64,000 bases of DNA from Orbaceae bacterium lpD02 (lineage in GTDB: Bacteria > Pseudomonadota > Gammaproteobacteria > Enterobacterales > Orbaceae): the NCBI GenBank assembly GCA_036251875.1, contig CP133960.1, forward strand, positions 434,001-498,000, given 5' to 3'. The position numbers and the translations under genes were made by a program. The notes under the pieces are model-generated. The model was not told the DNA's origin. It saw only the letters and a list, made by a program, of their open reading frames with translations, and did not search any database. Below are positions 7,148-14,634 of this stretch, one piece after another (positions within the stretch are counted from its first letter, which is position 1; each line of letters starts with the position of its first letter).

Positions 7148-8641
7148 ATGGCATTTATTTCTCCGCGCATAGCGCACAACTTAGCTAAAAATGGCTATTA
7201 TCCAACCGATGATAAAACCATTAAAGGGCTTATTGATTGTTTTAAACGAGACGACAAACCAATAAGGGTTCTTGACCCTTGTGTCGGTGATGGAAGCGCA
7301 GCGAGTTTTTTTGCGTATTCTATCAGTATGGAAGCGATACTTTTCGGTGTTGAATTTAACGAAGAGCGAGCTAAAATTGCGAAAAACCGTTGTGACAAGG
7401 TCTTACGCAGTGATTTATTTGATACTGTTATTACGCCTCAATCCTTTGGTTTATTATTTTTAAATCCCCCTTACGGGGATCTCACCAGAGAAAATACGGG
7501 GGCGATTGTTAACTATCAAAAGGATCACAAACGATTAGAGAAAATTTTCTATCGATTCACCATCCCTTTATTGCAATATGATGGCGTACTAGTGCTGATC
7601 ATACCGTTTACTCAGCTAGATGACATGCTATCTAATTGGATCACAAATCAGTTTACCGATATTAACGTGTTTACTGCGTGTGATAAGCAATTTAAACAAA
7701 TCATTATTATAGGTAAAAAAGTCAGGCAAGCCGACATCGTTCTTGAGCAGAAAAATGAAGTGAAATCATTATTTAAATCAATTTACGAAGGTCAGTTTGT
7801 CCCGCAAGACATTGATACCTGTGATCCTGACTTATATCGGGTCCCTGAACCTAAAGATCCTGAGATTAAAGCGTTTTACAAACTGTCATTTACACAAGAC
7901 GAGTTTGAAGAGGGCTTAAATCAATTTCAAGGTTTGTGGGCTGATCGTAATGCGTTTAGCCAAAGTATGAGTAAAACAAAGCGTCAACCGTTACGTCAAA
8001 TGTCAGATTGGCATTTATCACTTGCACTCGCTGCCGGTGAAATATCGGGTGTTGTGACATCTCAAACGGGTAAAACGTATGTGATCAAAGGGGATACTTA
8101 TAAAACTCAGACTAAAAAAACGGAAATTAAATGCGATGATGATGATAACGTGGAAACCATTACGACGTTAACCGATAAGTTTATACCGTCAATCAAAGCA
8201 TGGGATTTCACGCCTTATTCAGATTCTTTTGGTTCATTATTGGTGATCTCAAGCCAGACGAATAAACCTAATAATGAAGATGATGATGAGCTTGAATCTA
8301 TTTCGACCTTAGTTGAGAAAAAGACTGAACGTCACATTGATGCTCAAGTTATGGTTGGACGCACAGTTTGTACAAAAAAAATCAAGGCATTATGCGACCA
8401 AGATTTTAATGTTGCGCTTGCTATATCAGCGTCTTTTGCCCGTTATGAAAAGGGGGATTGGGGTGAGATGGAGGCAAGTGATAAACGATTAAATGATAGG
8501 GCTGTTAAACAAGGGCAAAAAGGCGATCGTCTTTTTGCAAGTTATCACATTAACGACGACATTAAACTGTGGATTATTACAGAGTGGCAGGGTGATGCTC
8601 AAGGTTTTATAACAACTTTTATGTTACCTGAGGAATATTAA
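7148..8641 (+). CDS. DUF6094 family, methyltransferase-like ICE protein
   Basis: A 497-aa protein with an N-terminal class I SAM-methyltransferase fold. The SAM-binding motif is VLDPCVGDGSAA (residues 41-52) and the catalytic-type motif LNPPYGD (105-111) has the NPPY signature of N6-adenine or N4-cytosine methyltransferases. The C-terminal half (about 200-497) has no motif I can name. This matches the DUF6094 proteins that sit beside a large helicase in SPI-7/PAPI-type ICEs. ATG 7148 has AAGAGG just upstream; a GTG at 7142 overlaps that site. It is the partner of the helicase gene that follows. Whether it methylates DNA is not shown. Confidence 0.75.
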   Translation: MAFISPRIAHNLAKNGYYPTDDKTIKGLIDCFKRDDKPIRVLDPCVGDGSAASFFAYSISMEAILFGVEFNEERAKIAKNRCDKVLRSDLFDTVITPQSFGLLFLNPPYGDLTRENTGAIVNYQKDHKRLEKIFYRFTIPLLQYDGVLVLIIPFTQLDDMLSNWITNQFTDINVFTACDKQFKQIIIIGKKVRQADIVLEQKNEVKSLFKSIYEGQFVPQDIDTCDPDLYRVPEPKDPEIKAFYKLSFTQDEFEEGLNQFQGLWADRNAFSQSMSKTKRQPLRQMSDWHLSLALAAGEISGVVTSQTGKTYVIKGDTYKTQTKKTEIKCDDDDNVETITTLTDKFIPSIKAWDFTPYSDSFGSLLVISSQTNKPNNEDDDELESISTLVEKKTERHIDAQVMVGRTVCTKKIKALCDQDFNVALAISASFARYEKGDWGEMEASDKRLNDRAVKQGQKGDRLFASYHINDDIKLWIITEWQGDAQGFITTFMLPEEY

Positions 8642-8672
8642 ACGAGTTTGTAATTAATTTTAAATAGATTAA

Positions 8673-8734
8673 CCCATAAGGGAGGCAACCCCTTATAGGC
8701 TTGTTTCCCTTTTTTATTTTAGCAATTAAGAGGA
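8673..8734 (+). promoter_or_regulatory. Terminator leader of the helicase gene (leader 5)
   Basis: CCCATAAGGG (8673-8682) pairs with CCCTTATAGG (8690-8699) with one mismatch. AAGGGAGGCAA (8678-8688) pairs over 11 bp, with two G-U, to TTGTTTCCCTT (8701-8711), followed by a T-run. The anti-SD pairing to AAGAGGA (8728-8734) is imperfect here. Confidence 0.6.
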
Positions 8735-8741
8735 TTAAAAA

Positions 8742-11048
8742 ATGAAACAAGCGATACTAAAGACACAAACAATTGATTTAGGCGACTTTATTAGTGAGTT
8801 TAAGGGATCATTATTAGCGAGTTTGAATAGGTCAAATCCCTCCATTTACAACGAGGATAACGCATCAGGAAAACGGCAGGAAATTATGGATTCATTGATA
8901 AGAAAACCTTTTACCGCACAAGCACATGTTGTCCAGGCAATCACCACGTTATTGCTCGATAAAGATGAGCCGGCTGGCATTATTAATGCGGAAATGGGGA
9001 CAGGTAAGACAATGATGGCAATTGCTGCTGCGTATGTGCTATTTAATGAAGCTAACTATCGTCGACATTTAATTATTTCTCCGCCCCATTTAGTGTATAA
9101 ATGGCGTCGGGAGATTTTACAAACAGTGCCAGGTGCCAAAGTATGGGTCCTTAATGGCGCCGACACCTTAATGAAGCTGCTGATGCTTCGTGATACGTTT
9201 AAAACTGGTGACTCATTTGATGGACCCGAATTTTTCATCCTTGGTCGTGTCAGGATGAGAATGGGATATCACTGGCGTAATGCGTTTGTGCTTAAAAAGT
9301 TGTATCAAAAGCACAATGCGCATAACGACAAAGGTGAGGTAATAACTCGCTATACTACCATCCATGCGGTCAGTTGTTCGGATTGCTTTCACGTTTATCG
9401 TGATGATAATGGTGAACCGTATTCGATTGAACGCTTCAACGTAATGGAAAAACGGATCAAGTGCCCTAAGTGCGCTAATCCTTTATGGACATTGATGAGA
9501 CCAACGCGTACAACGAATTCAACATTTCGTGACCGGGTGAAAAAATCAATGTGCCAAATTCCTACTATTGGTCCAGTAAAATCGGAATCATTACTGTCAA
9601 CATTTGGCGATGACTTTATTTCTAATATGTTATCTGATAATGCATCTGATTTTGTTAACTTAATGGATCCGTCCGGCGACTTTATTTTTACAGATAAACA
9701 AGCAAGGCGTATGGAGCGAGCGCTGGCTAATTTAGAGTTTGGGTTTGGCGAGGGTACATATCAAGCAACGGAATTTATCAAACGATACTTACCGAAAGGA
9801 TTCTTTGATATGTTAATCGTTGATGAGAGTCATGAGTACAAAAATCAGGGCTCTGCGCAAGGTCAGGCCATGGGGGTTCTCGCAAGCCAAGTAAAAAAAG
9901 TATTATTATTAACCGGAACGCTCATGGGAGGGTATGCGGATGATTTGTTTGTTTTACTTTTCAGGGCGTTAACCTCAAAAATGATTGAAGACGGGTACAC
10001 GGTTAATAACCGTGGTTCACTTGGTTCAGCGTCTATGAAATTCATGGAGGATCATGGTATTTTAAAAGAGGTTTTTACCGAGCGTAATGGTATGAGTCAT
10101 AAGACAGCAAAAGGTAACCAAATTACTCGGCGTACACAAAAAGCACCAGGCTTTGGACCGAAAGGGATATTGCGTTATGTGCTTCCGTTTACGGTTTTTT
10201 TGAAACTCAAAGATATTGGTGACAATGTGTTGCCCATGTACAAGGAAGAGTACATGGAAGTAGCGATGACTGAGCATCAACGTAGTGAGTATGATCGTTT
10301 GTCATCCAAACTATCGACTGAATTAAAGTCGGCACTTAGAAAACGTGATACGACGCTTATGGGGGTGGTATTAAATGTACTATTAGCTTGGCCTGATTGC
10401 TGTGCCAGAGATGAAGAGGTTAGGCATCCAAGAACGAAAGATAGCATTATTTTTGTTCCAGCGGTGTTTGATAATATGCCAGATCCTCTTGGTAATATTG
10501 ACTGTTCACCTAAAGAAGAGCGATTAGTTGAGCTCTGCCTTGCAGAGAAAGCTAACGGTCGTAAAACTCTCGTGTATACAACGTACACGGGTACACGTGA
10601 TTTAACGCCACGGTTACGTCTCATTTTGGCTAAGGCGGGCTTAAAAGTTACTGTACTTAAATCAAGTGAACCACCTGAAAAACGTGAGGATTGGATTTTA
10701 GATAAAGTCGATCGGGGCTATGATGTTGTTTTAACGAATCCAGAGCTAGTTAAAACAGGTCTTGATTTACTCGATTTTCCAACGATTGTTTTTTTGCAAA
10801 CGGGGTTTAATGTGTATACGTTACAACAAGCAGCTAAACGTTCTTTTCGGATTGGCCAAAAAAATGAGGTGAAAGTCATTTATTTGGGTTACGAAAACTC
10901 TGCACAAACCCGCTGTTTGTCATTAATGGCAAAAAAAATAGCGGTTTCACAAAGCACATCGGGTGATATGCCTGATTCAGGATTAGATATTTTAAATTCT
11001 GATGGTGATTCAATTGAAATTGAGCTGGCCAAGCAATTGATAGCTTAA
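8742..11048 (+). CDS. SNF2/DEAD-type helicase-like ATPase of the ICE
   Basis: A 768-aa superfamily 2 ATPase. Motif I is NAEMGTGKT (residues 82-90). A long insertion carries a four-cysteine zinc ribbon (CSDC near 212 and CPKC near 241). Motif II is VDESHEYKN (about 360) and motif III is LLTGT (about 388). The C-terminal RecA-like domain ends in a motif VI of SNF2 type, QQAAKRSFRIGQKNEV (about 691-706). Such proteins are thought to remodel or translocate on double-stranded DNA. In this ICE family they accompany the DUF6094 methyltransferase. It has its own leader and is followed by an IS-derived terminator. The substrate is unknown. Confidence 0.8.
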   Translation: MKQAILKTQTIDLGDFISEFKGSLLASLNRSNPSIYNEDNASGKRQEIMDSLIRKPFTAQAHVVQAITTLLLDKDEPAGIINAEMGTGKTMMAIAAAYVLFNEANYRRHLIISPPHLVYKWRREILQTVPGAKVWVLNGADTLMKLLMLRDTFKTGDSFDGPEFFILGRVRMRMGYHWRNAFVLKKLYQKHNAHNDKGEVITRYTTIHAVSCSDCFHVYRDDNGEPYSIERFNVMEKRIKCPKCANPLWTLMRPTRTTNSTFRDRVKKSMCQIPTIGPVKSESLLSTFGDDFISNMLSDNASDFVNLMDPSGDFIFTDKQARRMERALANLEFGFGEGTYQATEFIKRYLPKGFFDMLIVDESHEYKNQGSAQGQAMGVLASQVKKVLLLTGTLMGGYADDLFVLLFRALTSKMIEDGYTVNNRGSLGSASMKFMEDHGILKEVFTERNGMSHKTAKGNQITRRTQKAPGFGPKGILRYVLPFTVFLKLKDIGDNVLPMYKEEYMEVAMTEHQRSEYDRLSSKLSTELKSALRKRDTTLMGVVLNVLLAWPDCCARDEEVRHPRTKDSIIFVPAVFDNMPDPLGNIDCSPKEERLVELCLAEKANGRKTLVYTTYTGTRDLTPRLRLILAKAGLKVTVLKSSEPPEKREDWILDKVDRGYDVVLTNPELVKTGLDLLDFPTIVFLQTGFNVYTLQQAAKRSFRIGQKNEVKVIYLGYENSAQTRCLSLMAKKIAVSQSTSGDMPDSGLDILNSDGDSIEIELAKQLIA

Positions 11049-11066
11049 TGATAAAAAAGCGGCTAG

Positions 11067-11115
11067 TGAAGCGATCCCCAATAGTTGGACAACCAATTAC
11101 TGGGGGTCTTTTTAT
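11067..11115 (+). mobile_element. Solo left end of an IS3-family element, now at the helicase 3' end
   Basis: These 49 bases match the first 49 bases of the complete IS at 18728 with two differences, and the match stops exactly before the OrfA start codon. The copy keeps the hairpin (11075-11106, loop ACAA) and the T-tract (11109-11113). Nothing else of the IS remains. It lies 18 bases after the helicase stop and can serve as its terminator. Confidence 0.85.
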
Positions 11116-11160
11116 CGATAAAATAGATACCATGAATGTAAATGACTCTACTTATAATTT

Positions 11161-11697
11161 TTGCACCAGAAATACACCTTTTCAAATTCATTTATATATA
11201 AAAGTCTAACAGTAAAGGAAGCCTTAAACGGATTAGGCGCACCTATTCCACTAAATGAAAGTCCTTTATATGGAGGTCCGAGGAATTTAAATTGGCATGT
11301 AACACGAAATCTTTCAAGTATTAATGTTGAAAGACTAAAATATGTTAAGCCGGGTGGCCCAAGATATGATATTCCAGAGCATTTACGACCAAAATGTCAT
11401 CAAGGGAAAAACGTTGGTATTGGAAATGTATATGGACGGATGCGGTGGGATGCACCTTCTCCTACAATTACCGGAGGATGTACAGTATTAAGCAAAGGCC
11501 GTTTTGGGCATCCAACAGAATTAAGGACTATTTCAGTTAGAGAAGCTGCCAGGCTTCAAACATTTCCTGACACGTTTGAGTTTGCAACTGAGTTTGTTGA
11601 TCATGCCTGTAAAATAATCGGTAATGCGCTTCCCTGTGAATTTGCTCGAATAATGAGTGCTGCATGTTATGAAAAACTGTCTCAAATTAAATCTTAA
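11161..11697 (+). pseudogene. C-terminal fragment of a DNA cytosine-5 methyltransferase
   Basis: The frame encodes 178 residues with only the C-terminal motifs of a C5-methyltransferase. WDAPSPTITGGC lies near the end of the target-recognition region. Motif IX is ISVREAARLQTFPD and motif X is IIGNALPCEFA. The SAM-binding motif I and the catalytic PCQ motif IV are absent. There is no ribosome-binding site, and an in-frame TAA lies at 11155-11157. The 5' two thirds were probably lost when the adjoining IS end (11067-11115) was left behind. A related but complete methyltransferase lies downstream at 13003. Confidence 0.85.
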
Positions 11698-12130
11698 CCT
11701 CCTGCAAAGGGGGTGATTCTAGCCAAACATTGTGCCAGCAGTTATTACCATTTTTAATCATAAATCATAGCCTATACTGGGCAGATATGATAACCAGTAC
11801 AGGACTATTTTTTTGAGGCAGGATATCTTTCTGCTGTAACAAAAAACACTAGTTGAGTGTTCGGAATTACTTTAGCTCAATAGTTTAATTTCATCGATAA
11901 CCTCCCTTGTAATAGATCAATAATACTCGCCCCCATAATTTTTTATAAAAATAAATTTGAAAGTTTGAATATTGATTTAATCGTTAATTAATTTCCAATT
12001 ATTAACAATAATACTTTTTTAAAATTAAAAAGGTAGGTAACAAACAACGTTATTCCATCAGCTAATAAAAAATAAAACCATGTGAAATTAGTTTATAGAT
12101 GTTGATGAATATAATAATTGGAGAAACTAT
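11698..12130. other. Intergenic region upstream of the modification cassette
   Basis: There is no credible gene. A short C-rich/G-rich hairpin follows the methyltransferase fragment (CCTCC, 11699-11703, with GGGGG, 11709-11713). The rest is strongly A+T and should hold the promoter of the PP-loop gene, for which I see no clear -35/-10 pair. Confidence 0.4.
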
Positions 12131-13006
12131 ATGATTAATGTCGTCAGTTTTAGCGGTGGACGGTCATCCGCTTTTTTAGTCCATGAAGTAAAACGAATTA
12201 CTGCGAGTCTTAACGTTCCAGAGAAAGTCGAGTACATATTTATGGACACAGGGGCGGAACACCCGAAAACATATGAATTTATTAAGAATGTAGTCAATTA
12301 TTTTAATATCAATTTAACTTGTTTGCGTGTAGTTGTTAATCCGGAACTCGGACAAGCTAATTCATACAGAGAGATATCACTAGATGAATTAAAGCAGGAT
12401 TTACAACCCTTTCGTGATATTTGCCACAAGTACGGATTACCGTACCCAAACGGCGCTTTTTGCACTCGAACCATGAAATATGAGCCATTCACTCGATATT
12501 GTAACGATAAATATGGAAAAGGTAATTATCAAACTCGGCTCGGAATCCGAGCAGATGAACCAAAGCGATTAAAGCCGCTAAGTGGTTATAAATATTTAGC
12601 GGATATTAGCGATTTTGATAAGCAAGATATTATTAACTGGTGGAAACAACAACCGTTTGATTTGGAGATACCAGAACATCTCGGCAACTGTGTTTTCTGC
12701 ATTAAAAAAGGAATTAATAAAATTGCTTTGGCTACTCGTGATGAGCCAGAAATGGCTATTGATTTTGTGGAGTTAATCAATGACCCGAAAAATAGAGTTG
12801 TAGAACGCAGGCAGCAAGAAAATAAAATCATGTATCGAGGCAATAATTCACTAGTAAGTATCATGTATATGTATCAAAACCATTCAAGAGAAGAAATTGC
12901 TGTGACCATTCGGGGTAATAAAGCATTCGATTCCGGCTCGTGTTCGGAATCATGCGAGATATTTTCATGCCAGTTGGATAATATTTATCGAGGAAATTTG
13001 AAATGA
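12131..13006 (+). CDS. PAPS-reductase-family PP-loop protein
   Basis: A 291-aa protein of the phage/island type of the PAPS reductase (adenine nucleotide alpha hydrolase) family. The PP-loop is SFSGGRSSA (residues 6-14). MDTGAEHP (about 39-46) is the second nucleotide-site element. A cysteine-bearing CTRTMKYEPF (about 112-121) and GNCVFC (about 187-192) could hold a metal or iron-sulfur centre. Family members activate sulfur or adenylate substrates, and DndC of DNA phosphorothioation is a relative. The gene overlaps the following methyltransferase by ATGA, so they are translationally coupled. That makes a joint DNA-modification role plausible, but this is inferred. ATG 12131 follows TTGGAGAAAC. 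Confidence 0.75.
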   Translation: MINVVSFSGGRSSAFLVHEVKRITASLNVPEKVEYIFMDTGAEHPKTYEFIKNVVNYFNINLTCLRVVVNPELGQANSYREISLDELKQDLQPFRDICHKYGLPYPNGAFCTRTMKYEPFTRYCNDKYGKGNYQTRLGIRADEPKRLKPLSGYKYLADISDFDKQDIINWWKQQPFDLEIPEHLGNCVFCIKKGINKIALATRDEPEMAIDFVELINDPKNRVVERRQQENKIMYRGNNSLVSIMYMYQNHSREEIAVTIRGNKAFDSGSCSESCEIFSCQLDNIYRGNLK

Positions 13007-14325
13007 ATGTATTAAGTTTGTTTGATGGTATAAGTTGCGGTCGAGTTGCGCTTGAGCGCATAAATATAAAAGTTAACAAGTATTATGCTTCTGAGATAGA
13101 TAAATACGCCATTCAAATTAGTCAAAATAATTATCCCAACATTATACGTCTTGGTGATATTAATAATTGGGAGAGTTGGGGTATTGATTGGGCTAGTATT
13201 GATTTAATTCTGGCCGGTTCGCCTTGTCAGGGTTTTTCGTTTGCAGGTAAGCAACTCGCTTTTAATGATAAGCGTTCCGCTTTATTTTTTCGATTTGCTG
13301 AAATATTAGCGCACGTTAAATCATTAAATCCGTACCTTAAATTTTTGCTTGAAAATGTGCGTATGAAAAAGGAGTTCGAAAAAATAATCACCTCTGTTGT
13401 CGGTGTCGAACCTATAATGATTAATAGCGCTTTGGTTTCAGCTCAAAACAGAAAACGTCTCTATTGGTGTAATTGGGATGTAGCACAGCCAAAAGATAAA
13501 GGGATTTTATTAAAAGACATTATTCACGAAACTATTAATATTATGGTTTGTGAGAAACTACCTAAATTTAACTGTAATCCAAGTGGCAAGGGGATAAATG
13601 GAAACGTGACACCCGTAACAATTAATAAAAACCCAACACTCACAACAAATAAAGGTGAAGGCGCTAAAATAGCTGTGCCATTTACTATGGTTTTTGGAAT
13701 AAGGCAAATACCGCGAGAAAAATACAAAGGATGTATTAAGTGCGATAAAAGTGCAACATTACCAAGTCATTCATTGGTACATAATAATCATGTTATATTT
13801 GCCGTTGATAGGAAAAAATCTAATTGTATTACTGCAAATTATAGTAATAAAAATGATCGGGACTATTTCTTTAAAAGCCAAGGTCAACTCGTGTTTTGTA
13901 TCAAGCCATTCATTATTCCTTTTGATAAAACGTTACAGATTTTTGATAAAAAAGGAGTCAGTAAAAAAATTGGATTTTTTAGGAAAGATTCTCAATCAAA
14001 CCGTGTTTACTCAATACATGATAAAGCCGTTACTTTATGTGGTGAGGCTGGTGGTGGCGCTGCAAAAATGGGGCAATATCTCTTTGGCTATATTATGTCA
14101 GATAAGTCGCAAAAGCGCCCAAAATTTTTCACAATAACAGCTCAAGATAAGTATGGGGTGTTGATTGATGGCTATATTCGCAAATTAACACCAGTTGAAT
14201 GTGAAAGACTTCAAACACTACCTGATAATTATACTCAAGGCGTAAGTAACACTCAGCGGTATAAATGCTTGGGGAATGGTTGGACAGTAGATGTCATCGC
14301 TCATACACTATCAAGCTTGGAATAA
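13003..14325 (+). CDS. DNA (cytosine-5) methyltransferase, complete
   Basis: A 440-aa enzyme with all core motifs: motif I LSLFDGISCGRVALE (residues 4-18), motif IV with the catalytic cysteine AGSPCQGFSFAG (71-82), motif VI ENVRMK (about 117-122), motif VIII QNRKRLYW (148-155), motif IX LTPVECERLQTLPD (about 396-409) and motif X LGNGW. The target-recognition region (about 165-390) is unusually long and basic. The enzyme transfers a methyl group from SAM to C5 of cytosine. No restriction endonuclease is visible nearby, so it is an orphan or a partner of the coupled PP-loop protein. It starts inside the stop codon of that gene (ATGA). Confidence 0.9.
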   Translation: MNVLSLFDGISCGRVALERINIKVNKYYASEIDKYAIQISQNNYPNIIRLGDINNWESWGIDWASIDLILAGSPCQGFSFAGKQLAFNDKRSALFFRFAEILAHVKSLNPYLKFLLENVRMKKEFEKIITSVVGVEPIMINSALVSAQNRKRLYWCNWDVAQPKDKGILLKDIIHETINIMVCEKLPKFNCNPSGKGINGNVTPVTINKNPTLTTNKGEGAKIAVPFTMVFGIRQIPREKYKGCIKCDKSATLPSHSLVHNNHVIFAVDRKKSNCITANYSNKNDRDYFFKSQGQLVFCIKPFIIPFDKTLQIFDKKGVSKKIGFFRKDSQSNRVYSIHDKAVTLCGEAGGGAAKMGQYLFGYIMSDKSQKRPKFFTITAQDKYGVLIDGYIRKLTPVECERLQTLPDNYTQGVSNTQRYKCLGNGWTVDVIAHTLSSLE

Positions 14326-14331
14326 CCGTTT

Positions 14332-14402
14332 ATGATGGCCAACCTGAGAAATCAGTGAGTTTGTCGGCTAAAGGTATGATCACCTTAAACAAGGTACATT
14401 CG
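14332..14402 (-). repeat. Copy B of the ~65-bp inverted repeat
   Basis: The minus-strand sequence repeats copy A (4288-4358), including TTGTTTAAGGTGA, CCTTTAG, ACAAACTCA and GTTGGCCATCA. With one indel corrected, the plus-strand translation ends YDHLKQGTFDFIRNV followed by TGA. This matches the HLKQGT segment of copy A. Confidence 0.75.
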
Positions 14403-14552
14403 ATTTTATTCGTAATGTGTGAGAATTTGAGATCATATTCTCATTTTTTCGTGTTTTACTGCGTAAAGGTTATCTAAACTATGTTATAGTGATTTTTCCT
14501 GACATATTGTTCAACATTAATATTACAAAAATAAAACTATTTTTTTGTTTTT

Positions 14553-14612
14553 ATCAATATTGATTTGTTTATAGCATAACACGTTGACACTATTTATAGT
14601 CACTAAATTATT
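14553..14612 (+). promoter_or_regulatory. Palindrome and promoter-like region before the relaxase gene
   Basis: A perfect 12-bp palindrome, ATCAATATTGAT (14553-14564), lies 19 bases upstream of a TTGACA box (14584-14589). The -10 (ATTATT, about 14607) is weak. The palindrome is a candidate operator. Confidence 0.45.
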
Positions 14613-14634
14613 AACATGAAAAAGTATCGTGAAT

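Noticed and set aside
10277-10624. 115-codon antisense frame in the helicase gene
   Set aside because: It is a shadow frame with arginine- and serine-rich composition opposite a conserved helicase domain.
14265-14477. 70-codon frame overlapping the end of the methyltransferase
   Set aside because: It mostly lies inside the methyltransferase in another frame, and its remainder is the inverted-repeat sequence. No ribosome-binding site.
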